Source: Cylicocyclus nassatus
Lineage: Eukaryota > Nematoda > Chromadorea > Rhabditida > Strongylidae
Assembly: GCA_958299035.1 (NCBI GenBank)
Contig: CATQJL010000112.1
Coordinates: 63,843,823 to 63,907,822, forward strand
Length of the DNA stretch: 64,000 nucleotides
Direction: 5' to 3'
The notes under the pieces were generated by a model. It worked only from the letters and a program-made list of their open reading frames with translations. It was not told the DNA's origin and ran no database searches. A program made the position numbers and the translations under genes. This document shows positions 24,564-35,299 of this stretch, piece after piece (position 1 is the stretch's first letter; each line of letters opens with the position of its first letter).

Positions 24564-26997
24564 CATCCAAGTCCTTCAACATTTACTGGTGAAGATACTG
24601 CTGAACTTCACGTCCATGGCAATCGAGCTGTAGCGGATGCATTGTCAGAACGTTTGGCTGGTTTCGAAGGAGTACGACAAGCCACTAGAGGAGAGTTCAC
24701 CAAAAGGTGCCAAGCAATATGGTGCTGCGTAGCTCATTTGCAATTTTTTTATTTTTAGGGCATTTTTCAATGGAAAAATGGACTTTCACGAAGCTCACGG
24801 GCTGAAAAATCTCATTTATGCCGAAACACAACGGCAAAGACAAATGTCATACGGTCAAAGGAGGGGAGGAGCCGAAGCTCGGCGGATACGGTAATTCTTG
24901 CAGGTTTTGTATATCGCTTAGAGCTAATCAGCCGTGACAAGCTATTGCATCCAGAATTTCCGCATAATTGTAAACTGAATTCAAACAACTTGTGGCAGTT
25001 CAAAAAGTCGACAAAAAAGCCGGGAAAAGTTTTTGTGTCATTCCTATTTGTTTGCTTTCAAATCTGGACATTTCTATGATAATTAGGAATTTTATAATGC
25101 TTGCAGTGACCTGCTACAAGATGCAGTTATGAGAGCTTTTATGTTGATGGATTTTGGGGAGCATGTGTTTGTAAGCATAGAAGATATAACCTTTGGTTCA
25201 CTGGCCTGGCACCATTAGGGCGGGGTTTTGTGATCTAATTGAGGCCGCTCGCGTCCGCGACGCACCTGCGTCTCTCTCGCGCAAGTGCTCTCTGATCATT
25301 ACCTAGCCTTGATTAGGTCACGAAGCCCCGCCTTTGCCGATGCCAAGCCAGTTGAATCAAATGGTACAGTAGTTTAGCCTTTCGCTGATGGCTAACATAC
25401 TTCTTGTTGTTTCTTCTGGAATTCTTGGCAAACAATTGTACCGCTGAATTTTTCTAGAGAGCTTATCAAGCCAATCCTTGAGGAGGTTATTCGCCTTGAA
25501 AGTCGAGCAAAAGGTGCAGAAATTGTACACAGAGGTTTACGGGTAGTCATACTTGGTTGACCAAATACAGGAAAAAGCAGTCTGATGAACGCTTTAGGTA
25601 CGAGTTTTGAGTGCAGTCAAGTGCATTTTGCAGATGATTGAAATATATGCGTAATCTATTTCTCCCCAAAAGTAGCATGGCAAAAATCTGCCAACTTTCA
25701 TAAGAAAGTAAAGAAGAGTTGAGCGAAAATTATCCGACATTCTCATCACATAAAAAAGGGAATAACCACAGTTTGAATTTTTTTCAAAGAAATCTTTAGT
25801 TTTTTTTCAGCTCGAAGAGATGTGGCTATTGTATCGGAGCGAGCTGGAACGACTCGAGATAGCATAGAGGTAGCTGTCCCTCTCATTTGATCTCAAGTTC
25901 TGTCAGTCTAAAAATTTGGCAGTAATTATTGAGGTCCGTTTGAATATTGCGGGAGTACCGGCATCGCTGACAGACACTGCCGGCATCCGTGAGACGTTAG
26001 ATTCTATAGAAAAGGAAGGATTTGAAAGAGCAAAACGAAAGTGAGGTTTTTCCTTTCCACGGCTACCCTAATGAAAATTCTCAAGAATCCTTGAAGCGGA
26101 CATTTTCATAGTTGTTATTGATGCCAAAGATACCGAAGAGGAACCAAAGTCTATAATGAAAGAGCTAAAGGTGGCTTCACAAATTCGAACTTTTCTTATC
26201 AGATTATAATTTGTTTAGAATTAACAGATACTCACGTGCCGTTAATAATAGTTAGAAACAAAGCTGATCTTGCAAAGAGTACGAGTTTTTCGGAGACAAA
26301 GCTAAATTCACATCTAGACATAGTAGATTCCGTAAGCACCTGCGCTCTTAACAACAGGTAGCGATTTTTTTTGATTTTTCTTTTCTTTATTGTATTGGAA
26401 ATACTAGTGTTTTTATAGGTGTCCGTCCCCTCATGGATTCCCTGAAACAACTCGTGGAGAATTTGTGTCCAGGTGATAGTGGACCTTGCTTGACTGACAC
26501 TCAGTTACTGAGGTGAAAGAGTTATATGCCGAAAATTTTTAAGAATTGGCAGAATGTGATCAAATTCGGAGAAACGCAAAGTTGGGATCTCCTAGTTTTT
26601 TTTTTGACATTCTTGAGACTAAAGTTACATACTGCAACACAATAACTTAGTATCAAAGCATAAAAAAAAAAACAATTTGGTATCGTGGAAGTTTCAAGTT
26701 CTGCTTTTAAAAGACTCGATCACATCCTGATGATTCCAAAAACTTTTTCTAACCTTTTGAGTACATCTGAGTACCAATACTTCTATAAAGCTCACGAACG
26801 TGATTTTAAAGATAATCACAACTTTATAATTAAGCGAAGCTCGGGAGGAACTGGAAAATGCTGCATCTATCCACGACGCTGCTTTGCTATGTGATCACCT
26901 AGAACGGGCTCCAGATATTTTTGGGCAAATGGCTGGTTCGACGGTCAGCGAGGAAATTTTAGACAAAATGTTTAGTCAGTTTTGTGTAGGAAAGTGA
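24564..26997 (+). pseudogene. GTPBP3: GTPBP3/MnmE tRNA-modification GTPase, inactivated copy
   Basis: Segments in order: 24564-24706 ([26 protein letters not shown]), 24759-24890 (AFFNGKMDFHEAHGLKNLI), 25107-25170, 25458-25597, 25811-25869 (ERAGTTRDSIE, G2), 25934-26040 (SLTDTAGIRET, G3), 26086-26170, 26219-26357 (IIVRNKADLA, G4), 26419-26512 and 26835-26997 (ending FSQFCVGK). The P-loop at about 25546-25587 reads ILG-stop-PNTGKSS: TGA at 25558-25560 falls where Ala or Arg is usual, and CGA to TGA would explain it. Relative to the minus copy, the exon ending at 26357 is 2 nt shorter before its donor, which breaks the frame into the next exon. The region after 24890 does not splice cleanly and the first about 80 residues of the family are absent upstream. 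I read it as a pseudogene; the working gene should be elsewhere. Recoding of the TGA cannot be excluded from sequence but is unlikely. Confidence 0.8.
25192..25362. mobile_element. Fold-back MITE inside a GTPBP3 intron
   Basis: The ends pair as TTGGTTCACTGGCCTGGCA with the reverse of TGCCAAGCCAGTTGAATCAA. Inner parts GGCGGGGTTTTGTGATCTAA and the reverse of TTAGGTCACGAAGCCCCGCC also pair. About 170 bp, GC-rich and non-coding, between the segments at 25170 and 25458. Confidence 0.72.
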
Positions 26998-27249
26998 AAA
27001 TTTTCTTTAGGACTATTTGTACAGAGTTGCATAATTTTGTAGAGTAGAAGATGATTGTTGACTTTATAAACTGATGATATTTGATAAATATTGGCATGCT
27101 TTGTCCATATTGATGCCGCTTTATGTCCAATTGAAGCAATATATATCTGAAAATTTACGTAATGACAAAATTTTGAGAAAGACAGCGGGTGTCGATGTAG
27201 GAGGAATTATTCTTTTTTCGCACTACTGTATACAGGAATAAAGTTGACT

Positions 27250-27700
27250 GAAAAACTAGTTTTTGTTTTTGATATGGTTTCCGTCCCGCTTTATCGTGAA
27301 TATCTAAGACAGCGTCGGGTTTCGCGTTTTTTTTCTGCCCAAATTACTTTAATTAGCTAGTTTCATATCAGATGGACGACCAGCCGTCAACTTCGCCCTC
27401 TACCGTTCATTCTTGGGCAAAACGATTGGCTGAGCTGAAAGCTTGCCCATGGTGAAATTTATGTATGGCTTTCTCTTCCGTTCTATATCCATATCCACAA
27501 GGGCTCTTTCTTAACTTGTTCAGCATACTTTTTTGATGACCTGAGGATTAGCAAGTAATGAGAAGTATGTGAGACATGCGTTGAATTTGGCGCTCCAAGT
27601 GATCCAAGAACAAAACCGCGCTACTTGATGCTAACTATCATCATGACGTAGAAATAACGTTCGAAGCAGCAATTATTTTCGTAGGAGTGTCAAATCTTGT
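27250..27700. other. Spacer between GTPBP3 homology and palindrome
   Basis: AT-rich. A C-to-T-type decayed coding look is suggested by one stretch near 27373-27452 (DDQPSTSPSTVHSWAKRLAE), but no family is recognised and no supported exon boundaries are seen. Confidence 0.3.
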
Positions 27701-28159
27701 CTAAAATACAAACTTTGAGACTCCTCCAGAACTAAATCTCAAACCTTCTAGGAAAACGTGAAGCTTACGAAAAAAGTAGTGAAGTATATTTATCAAAACA
27801 TGACGGAACAGCAAAAAAAACTAAACATGCTTGTAAACTAGAACTTCAGAGAAGGAAATGATCATCCTCAAATAGCAGCATTAAATAGCTGGTTGCGAAA
27901 TACCGAGGGCATCATTTGCGGAACTATACAGCTGATTGCGATTATATTTTAAACAAATCTCGTATAACATCTCGCCGGACTAAGAAAAGTTGAATGTTGT
28001 ATAGCAGTGGTAGATGGCAGCGGTCCTAGGATTTCCGTTCGTGGGGAGGATAGAGGTGGGGGTGGGGGGGGGGGGATTTGAATGAAGGTGCATGGCGTCA
28101 AGCACTCTGAAAATTCTGAGGCGTTTCCCAAACTTCTTGCAGCCCATAACCTCGCAGTT

Positions 28160-29165
28160 TTATAAAGGACATGGCGTGAGCCATGCGCCTGTAAGGAATT
28201 CTCTCATGATTCCGATTTGGAATTTTGAAGAATTTCAGAAATTGTTTCGATCGCAAGTATAAATTAGTCATTGCCTAAAGCTGTCAAAGCCAACGAATCG
28301 GCAGAATCATAACCTTGGGATATTCATCCTTATCGGCTCCTCTGTATGAGCTAAGTCAAGACTGTGCTTTGCAGTTTGCGCTTTGCAGCTTGTGCTTTGC
28401 AGCCTAGGAGATATCAGTAACCCACTTTTGCAGACGTGATAGATGCTGTTTGGGCGGGTCGCGAAAGTGGCTGTCGGAGCTAGTCCAATAGCGGCTGAGA
28501 TGGGTACGGTGTCTCCACTCACGATCCAATCGCGTTCTAGAGGGCGGGCGTAGCCGTCCGCCCAAATAGCACTCTCCACTTGTGGAAAAGCAGGTCATTG
28601 ATATTTTCTGAAGCTGCAAAGCACAGTTTTAGACTTAGCTCGTCCAGGGGAGGCGAGGACGATGATTATCTCACAAGGGAACAAAACTTGGTGTCCATGG
28701 CTTTCTGAGATGAGATAATATCGTTACACTTGTCTTGGAACGCTGATTTCAAATCTGACTTCCGTTCCTGCTAATCGTTTCCCTAAAAGAAATCATGAAG
28801 GATTTTCGGTCAATGATCGCCTAGGAGAAATACGGTCGAAGATGCCTAATCTTCAAATAGAACCTTAATTGACGCGATGCAAAACTGAAAAACACATAAA
28901 GACTCAAACCTAACCCAACATCAATTGTGAGGCTATCACACTAGTCACTACACCACATCGTAGCTGCGGATTTGGAATTCCGACTATGTTTTCCGTGGCG
29001 CGAAAATCCTTCATAACTTTTTTTCCGAGGAACGATTAGCAAAAACGAAGGTCAGATTCGCAATCAGCGTTCCAAGACGAGTGTAATGGTATACATCTTA
29101 TTCAAAAAGGCCACGGACACCAAGTATCGTTCCGTTGTCAGAGTTGTCAATCGCCAAGCCGCTGC
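28160..29165. mobile_element. Insertion in left palindrome arm with internal inverted repeat
   Basis: Right-arm sequence corresponding to both flanks is nearly contiguous (around 34330-34500), so about 1 kb was gained on the left. Inside it, 28670-28810 and 28985-29150 are inverted: ACTTGGTGTCC, CGTTACACTTGTCTTGGAAC, GCTGATTTCAAATCTGACTT and GCTAATCGTT each recur in reverse. No coding capacity is seen. An almost identical phrase, GCTGATTTCAAATCTGCCTT, occurs at 41130, linking it to the fold-back there. Confidence 0.6.
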
Positions 29166-29280
29166 CTAACGGCGCACGATCAAACTAATTTTGAAGAAAC
29201 TGAATTTTTTTTGATATGTACCATTATTAGGTATCATTAATGCAGATTTCATTGATAATTTCAGACTGGGTGGCTTAAAT

Positions 29281-29950
29281 CGAAGAGATGCTAAAAAAAA
29301 CTCTTCTTATTATGTGAAGATGGATCATTTCTGGTCAGAGATAGCCGTAGTGAAAATCATTTATTCACTTTCAGCAACCAATATGAAAGTGGGTTCTCTC
29401 TTTCATTTATCCGGTAATTCTGCGCAATATTTTTATACCCTGTGATATATCTAACCACTTCAGATAAAACATTACATTCGCGAGTGGAGCTTAGCGGTCA
29501 ATACGCTCTTCAAGGAGGTCCGTCGTCTCTGCTAGACTGAGAAACTATGGTAGATCTGCTCAAGCATGCGATTCAGGTATGTTTCATTCCTTTGTCTCTA
29601 ATTTCCTATTTTCAGAGCAGTCAGTTTGATGTTTTTTCTTTCAGATTTGGTTTTCGAGAGAACGTGACATCTTCATACATCGACGTGGTGCAGAAGCTGA
29701 AGCCTCTAGTATCCATTTGCGGTATCCGCTATCGCGCATACAACTTCTTCCGCGGTTGCAGTACTTGAGTCGACTGAAGATTAGACTATTGTCGCGAGCA
29801 GACGAACTGCCTACGTTGCAACTGCCTCCACCTCTACTAGCTTATGTGTTAGATCCAAAATTCTTGATTCCAAATATTCGAGAGCGCCTTCAAGTGCTAG
29901 AAGACCGGAAAGAAAAGCTCGGGTTGACACAACAAGCGATGGCGATGTAA
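29281..29950 (+). pseudogene. SOCS-family remnant (SH2 + SOCS box), left arm
   Basis: Suppressors of cytokine signalling bind phosphotyrosine through an SH2 domain and recruit an elongin-cullin E3 ligase through a C-terminal SOCS box. This copy shows the SH2 FLVR strand (GSFLVRDSRSENHLFTFS, with its phosphate-binding Arg) near 29322-29375. After an intron-like gap it shows LHSRVELSGQYALQGGPSSL and MVDLLKHAIQ (to 29575), then from about 29645 a SOCS box: LRYPLSRIQLLPRLQYLSRL, LKIRLLSRADELPTLQLPPP and LLAYVLDPKF, continuing to TAA near 29949. Defects: a TGA replaces the Ser codon in the segment before ETMVDLL (about 29540), the frame before the SH2 strand has a stop, and one acceptor leads to TAA. 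The box itself is intact. The architecture fits the SOCS4-7 type; exact orthology is not assigned. Confidence 0.65.
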
Positions 29951-30119
29951 AGCATTAGATTTTCTTGCTATCTTTCTCTGTGGTATCATTTCAAGTCTTT
30001 TAAGTATTTTCATATTAGTGTCCATATTCAATTAAAGATATTGCTAACTAACTTTTGTTCAAGTTCTTGCATGAATAAATAATTTCCAATGATGAGGTTT
30101 TGAATGCCTACATATGGGT

Positions 30120-30282
30120 TATTCCAACATCATCTTATTGAATCCAAGTCGAGCGGAATACATGTAACCCGTTGTTTCTCATGATTTCGATGATAACACT
30201 CTCGTGTAATTTGTAGTCTGCTTTCGCAAGTTCCATGGCCTTCTTATCTGCTCTACCGCGTGCTTGAATCTGAGACCACTTG
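30120..30282 (-). pseudogene. Unidentified terminal exon, left arm
   Basis: After an acceptor-like GTGGTCTCAG, the minus strand reads IQARGRADKKAMELAKADYK, then LHESVIIEIMRNNGLHVFRS and TWIQ followed by TAA. I do not recognise the family. The same exon is in the right arm (33300-33440, +) with a 1-nt insertion just after LHE that destroys the frame. Preservation of a clean acceptor, open frame and stop in one arm suggests it once belonged to a real gene carried in the duplicated unit. Confidence 0.35.
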
Positions 30283-30529
30283 TGTATACACTCTTATTTG
30301 GTCCTCATAACTCTGTTGTTTTCGAAAGTGCTTTCCAGCTATCAAGTAGTTAGTCTGACAGTTTTCACATTTCAAAGGGTACTTGTTTGTGCGTATCTCC
30401 TTTTCTTGAAACATTTCTTTTGGATATGCTTAGGTCACATTTGCACATAAATCTTTATATCGCATCATATCTCTTGTACTATATGTGCTGCATCGAATTT
30501 GATCTTTGCAAATATATTATACTGGTTGA

Positions 30530-30602
30530 CTTTCCCGGTCCATCCCGGGCCACTGTTCACCTGCACTGCGAGCCCCCCCCCCCTTATACGTTATAGCTGG
30601 CA
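30530..30602 (-). repeat. G-run repeat block, copy 1 of 3
   Basis: The block contains a C(10+) run next to GGTCCATCCCGGGCCACTGTT. Related copies lie on the plus strand at 32975-33050 and 34885-34955 (a G-run, then CAGTGGCCCGGG and ACCGGGAAAG). The first two are mirror partners in the palindrome; the third is an additional copy. Confidence 0.6.
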
Positions 30603-30849
30603 CACCCGATCTCACACGGAACTGGGTAGCCAAACCGTCAAGAGGTATACACTCAAATGAGTCAAATGGCAGGCTTACCTCTCCGCTGTCATGCGCTTCA
30701 TCTCCACCCGATCACCTCGCTTTGCCCTGCTTTCCTGCACAGAATATAAAGTGTGAGAAAATCTTTAGCAATAGAGGGATCAACTAAGCACTCACGTAGA
30801 GTCACCGCATGCTGCCTAACAACCGTGTAAAAATGAGATCTACCGTCCC

Positions 30850-31078
30850 CGTCCACATGGCTGTGGTGAAAAGACATGATAGTGATTGCAAGCTTTCATC
30901 TTTCTAGGAGTCAGTAAACAAATAAAAATCGATGAAAAGACCCGACGAATTTTTGTGAATAGTAGCCTAAAACCGTCTGGTGAAAAACATCTGTGTGTAG
31001 AGTCTCTGCTCGATATCCTCAGCCGTGGGCGTTTCCGTAACGCATATACCCTCCAAATAGACAATTTTCGAGTTTTAT
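30850..31078. other. Conserved segment of palindrome arm, open on both strands
   Basis: Plus-strand reading gives KAFIFLGVSKQIKIDEKTRR, then IFVNSSLKPSGEKHLCVESL; minus-strand reading is also open. The mirror segment at 32514-32740 keeps about 90 percent identity. I cannot assign a family or decide the coding strand. Confidence 0.25.
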
Positions 31079-31079
31079 A

Positions 31080-31802
31080 TTAGGTTGGTCCGAAAGTTCT
31101 GTCCCACCATTTTCAAAAAATCGTAACTTCTTCATAGCACAATGTTTTTTCAAGAGTAAAAGCATATTGAAAACAGCAATTCGTGCACTTCTTAAAACTA
31201 CCTTGGCTGCTATCCACTAAGCTCTAAATGCAGAGAAAAAATTGGAAAAAGGAAATCACTTGAAATTCGGAATTTTTAAGCAGGCCCATTGAAAAATCCA
31301 AAAGTGTGTCATAAAATCCAAAACAGGCAGTATCCTAGGTTTTTTGATTTCCTCTTTTCAGCTAAGCAAGATTCGCGCCGATCGAGCCCTTTCGAAAGAA
31401 GTTATGATTTTCAAGAAAAAATGCCAAAAAATCGGTTTCTTAAGAAAATTCATTTTTTGACATTTTTTTCAAAAAATTATAACTTTTCGGAAAACCGCTA
31501 AATCAGCGCGAACTTTGCTCATATATAAAGAGGGGATAAAATAGTCTAGGATACTGGCTGTTTTGGATTTTATGGCACAGTTCTAGTTTTTTAACGGGCT
31601 TGCTTAAAAATTCCGAACTCGAAGTGATTTCGTTTTCCCAATTTTATCTCTGCTTTCAGAGCTTAGTAGAGAGCAACCAAGATAGTCTTATAAAGTGCAT
31701 GAGTGCTGTTTTCAATGTGGTTTTACTCTTGCAAAAACATTGTGCTAGGAAGAAGTTACGATTTTTTGAAAATGGTAGGACAGAACTTTCGGATCAACCT
31801 AA
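31080..31802. mobile_element. Mariner-type MITE (TTAGGTTGGTCCGAAAG termini)
   Basis: The left end TTAGGTTGGTCCGAAAGTTC and the right end, reversed as TTAGGTTGATCCGAAAGTTC, are near-perfect terminal repeats of the mariner/cecropia-like type. Long inverted similarity extends inward (ATGTTTTT...AAGAGTAAAA, CTTAAAAATTCCGAA, ATAAAATCCAAAACAG). No transposase frame is present. It splits the left palindrome arm: the right arm reads straight through TTTTATATA-AGAGAGATTTTCGG, so this insertion is younger than the palindrome. The target duplication is imperfect on the right side. Confidence 0.82.
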
Positions 31803-31805
31803 TCT

Positions 31806-32508
31806 ATAGAGAGATTTTCGGATATGAGCACTTCGGTGCTTTCTGATTTCACGGGTTCAGTATGGCTACCATCTATAGTTAGAACCGAATATTTGTCTTC
31901 GAATAATTTATTCGAAACATTCGATTATTCGAATAGTGTTGAATACTCAACAAATGACCAGAACTTTCGCAGAGCGCTTGCAGAAGTTTCGCCGGGTCAC
32001 CTGCGAAAGTTCCGTAAACGTGCTGCGGAAGTTCCGAAATGAGGTTCTGCGGAAGTTCTGAAGAATGCCAATCACAGCAGCAAAAGAGAACACCGAAGCG
32101 AGATTTGAACCTCACTCTATTGACTGTGAGAGCCACCTACTATCCTCTAAGCTACGGCTGACATGTTCGATAATGCACTCGAGTGGTTGGCGAGGCAGCA
32201 TCACGAGACAACACATTCAAAGTCCTGCGGAAGTTCTGGCAGGCCAAAGTGCTGCGGAACCTCTGGAACTTCCGCAGCACATTTACGGAACTTTCGCAGG
32301 CGACCCGGCGAAACTTCTGCAAGCGCTCTGCGAAAGTTCCGGTCATTTCTCTGAGTATTCAACACTATTCGAATGATCGAATGTTTCGAATAAATTATTC
32401 AAACACAAATATTCGGTTCCAACTCTAGATGGTAGCCATACTGAACTATCGTGACATCAGAAAGCACCGAAGTGATCATATCCGAAAATCTCTCTGTATA
32501 TAAAACTT
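31806..32508. mobile_element. Palindrome centre: fold-back element with TTCGAATA-rich arms
   Basis: The outer ends AGAGAGATTTTCGGATATGA and (reversed) AGAGAGATTTTCGGATATGA are identical for 20 nt, followed by CACTTCGGTGCTTTCTGA on both sides. Inward lie inverted ATTCGAATA-rich blocks and GTGCTGCGGAAGTTCC / GGAACTTCCGCAGCAC. The unpaired spacer is about 32040-32262. It may be the element whose own symmetry nucleated the larger palindrome. Confidence 0.72.
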
Positions 32509-33609
32509 GAAAATTGTCTATTTGGAGGGTATATGCTTTACGGAAACGCCCACGGCTGAAGATATCGAGCAGAGACTCTACACACAGATGTTTTTCACCA
32601 GACGGTTTTAGGCTACTATTTACAAAAATTCGTCAAGTCCTTTCATCGATTTTGATTTGTTTACTGACTCCTAGAAAGATGAAAGCTTGCAATCACTATC
32701 ATGTCATTTCACCACAGCCATGTAGACGGGGACGGTAGATCTGATTTTTACACGGTTGTTAGGCAGCATGCGGTGACTCTACGTGAATCGCTTAGTGGAT
32801 CCTTCTATTGCTAAAGGTTTTCTCGCACTTTGTTCTGTGCAGAAAAGCAGGGCAAAGCGAGATCGGGTGGAGATGAAGCGCATGACAGCGGAGAGGTAAG
32901 ATGGCCATTTCATTCGGGAGTGTATACCTCTTGACGGTTTGGCTACCCAGTTCCGTGTGAAATCGGGTATGCCAGCTATAACATATAAAGGGGGGGGGCT
33001 CGCAGTGCAGGTTAACAGTGGCCCGGGATGACCGGGAAAGTCAACCAGTATGATATATTTGCAAAGATCAAATTCGATGCAGCACATATAGTACAAGAGA
33101 TATAATTCGATATAAAGATTTATGTGCAAATGTGACCTAAGCATATATAAAAGAAATGTTTCAAGAAAAGGAGATACGCATAAACAATTGTACCCTTTAA
33201 AATGTGAAAACTGTCAGACTAACTACTTGATAGCTGGAAAGCACTTTCAAAAACAACAAAGTTATGAGGACCAAATAAGAGTGTATACACAAGTGGTCTC
33301 AGATTCAAGCACGCGGTAGAGCAGATAAGAAGGCCATGGAACTTGCGAAAGTAGACTACAAATTACACGAGCAGTGTTATCATCGAAATCATGAGAAACA
33401 ACGGGTTACATGTATTCCGCTCGACTTGGATTCAATAAGTTGATGTTGGAATAACCCGTATGTAGGCATTCAAAACCTCATCATTGGAAATTACTCATTC
33501 AAGCAGGAACTTGGACAAAAGTTACTTAGCAAAACCTTTAATCGAATATGGACACTAATATATAAATACTTAGAAGACTTGAAATGATACCACAGAATTA
33601 GCGAGCAAG

Positions 33610-34300
33610 AAAATCTAATGCTTTACATCGTCATCGCTTTGTTATGTCAACCCAAGCTTTTCTTTCCGGTCTTCTAACACTTGAGGGCACTCTCTCTATT
33701 TGGAATCAAGAATTTTGGATCTAACACATAAGCTAGTAGAGGTGGAGGCAGCGGCAACGTAGATAGTTCGTCTGCTCGCGACAATAGTCTAATCTTCAGT
33801 CGACACAAGTACTGCAACCGCGGAAGAAGTTGTTTGCCCTATAGCGGATACCGCAAATGAATACTAGAGGCTTCAGCTTCTGCACCACGTCGATGTATGA
33901 AAATGTCTCTCGAAAACCAAATTTGCAAAAATAACACCAAACTGACTGCTCTGGAAATAGGAAGTCAGAGACAAAGGAATGAGACATACCCGAATTGCAT
34001 GCTTGAGCAGATCTACCATAGTTTCTGAGTCTACCAAAGACGACGGACCTCCTAGAAGAGCGTATTGACCGCTAAGCTCTACTCGCGAATGTAACGCTTC
34101 ATTTGAAGTGGTTAGATATATCACAGGGTACAAAAATATTGCGCAGAGTTACCGGATAAATGAAAGAGAGAACCCACTTTCATGTTTGTAGCTGATGGTA
34201 ATAAATGATTTTCACTATGGCTATCTCTGACCAGGAATGATTCCTCTTCATATAATACGAAAAGCGTCTCCCCGAGATAGGTCACCCCAATACCTGAATG
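33610..34300 (-). pseudogene. SOCS-family remnant (SH2 + SOCS box), right arm
   Basis: This is the mirror copy of the left-arm remnant. On the minus strand it shows ESFLVRDSHSENHLL (SH2 FLVR strand, about 34210-34265), then EALHSRVELSGQYALLGGPS and LVDSETMVDLLKHAI (34010-34110). Here the Ser codon is intact (TCA), unlike the TGA in the left arm. The SOCS box reads LLPRLQYLCRLKIRLLSRAD and LSTLPLPPPLLAYVLDPKF (33700-33830). Defects differ from the left copy: TAG inside the segment before the box (LRYPL-stop), an indel after DPKFLIPN, and a weakened acceptor before EALHS. The SH2 C-terminal part of the first exon is also out of frame relative to the left copy. Neither arm therefore encodes the full protein. 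Confidence 0.63.
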
Positions 34301-35299
34301 TATCAAAAAACTGCGATAATGATACCTAATAATGGTACATATTAATAAAGGTTAATTTCTTCAAAAATGGTCTGACCGCGCGCCTGGTTAGCCAATAGGT
34401 GGGCTAGTTTTCCAGCGAGTTATTTAACTGACATAGGATATCGAAGAATAGAGAGCTGATCTAGGCTGACGACACCTTTTTCACAAGTGCGAGGTTATGG
34501 GCTGCAAGAATTTTGGGAAACACCCCAAAAATTTTCGAAGTGCTTGACGCCCGCCTCTTCATTCAAAATCCCCCGAATGGATTGTCAGCTTGAAAGCTAT
34601 GTGCGTTATAGAAACGCGCGCCGCTCAACCGATTCAGCTAAAACGTTGCACACATATGTTTTCGACCCCCTGCGCAAATGATAGGCTAATTTTTGCGGCG
34701 ATTCGTTGGGCCTTTCTATCGATTTAATGATTTGTTTATGTTTTTTTAAGGAACTGAAGGCTTGATGTTCAATCAAGCATTTTCCCACAGTCATGTAAGT
34801 GAGCGGCGAAGCTCATTTTCACCTCAGGATCACGAGGATGGGGTTTCGAATCGAATGTGTCAGGGTGAGTCATCCATAACCTATAAGAGAGGGGGGGGGG
34901 CTTGCAGTGCGGTGACCAGTGGCCCGGGCTGGACCGGGAAAGCCAACTAGTCTACTGCAACACTCAACTCAATTCATCGTCCGGCGAATGTTATATGAGA
35001 TTAATTAAAAATATAATCGCGAAATCAAGTGCATAATTCCGCATATGATGCTCGCAGTATTTCGCAGTCTCAATGTGATTTGAAGGTAATTATTTCCTTT
35101 TCTGAAGTTCTAGTTGACAAGCATGTCTAGCTTTTTTTGCTGATGTTCCGTCATGTTTTGCTAGTTCACTACTTTTTTCATAAGTTCCATGTTTTCCTGG
35201 AGGATTATAAATTTTAATCTTGGACGAGTGTTTTCTTTCAGACAAGACAATTGAAAGTTTTGCGAAAATAATTGCTGCTTCTAATGGTATTATTTCTAG

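Larger units (their letters stand above)
27700..35290. repeat. Giant imperfect palindrome, arms about 3 kb
   Basis: The sequence around 27700-27870 (AACTTCAGAGAAGGAAATGA, TGACGGAACAGCA) reappears inverted at about 35090-35250 (TTTCCTTTTCTGAAGTTCTA, TGTTCCGTCATGTTTTG). The match continues inward through SOCS-like exons (29.3-29.95 kb against 33.6-34.3 kb), a decayed terminal exon (30.1-30.3 against 33.3-33.45), a G-run block (30.53-30.60 against 32.98-33.05) and 30.85-31.08 against 32.51-32.74. The centre lies near 32150. The left arm contains two insertions missing from the right arm (28160-29165 and 31080-31802). The right arm contains extra sequence around 34600-35090. Confidence 0.85.

Noticed and set aside
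32085..32165. tRNA-like sequence on the minus strand (TAGCTTAGAGGATAGTAGG with GGTTCAAATCT)
   Set aside because: A-box- and B-box-like phrases are present, but the anticodon arm and T stem do not pair properly and the acceptor ends do not match. It is probably a degenerate tRNA-derived piece at the palindrome centre.
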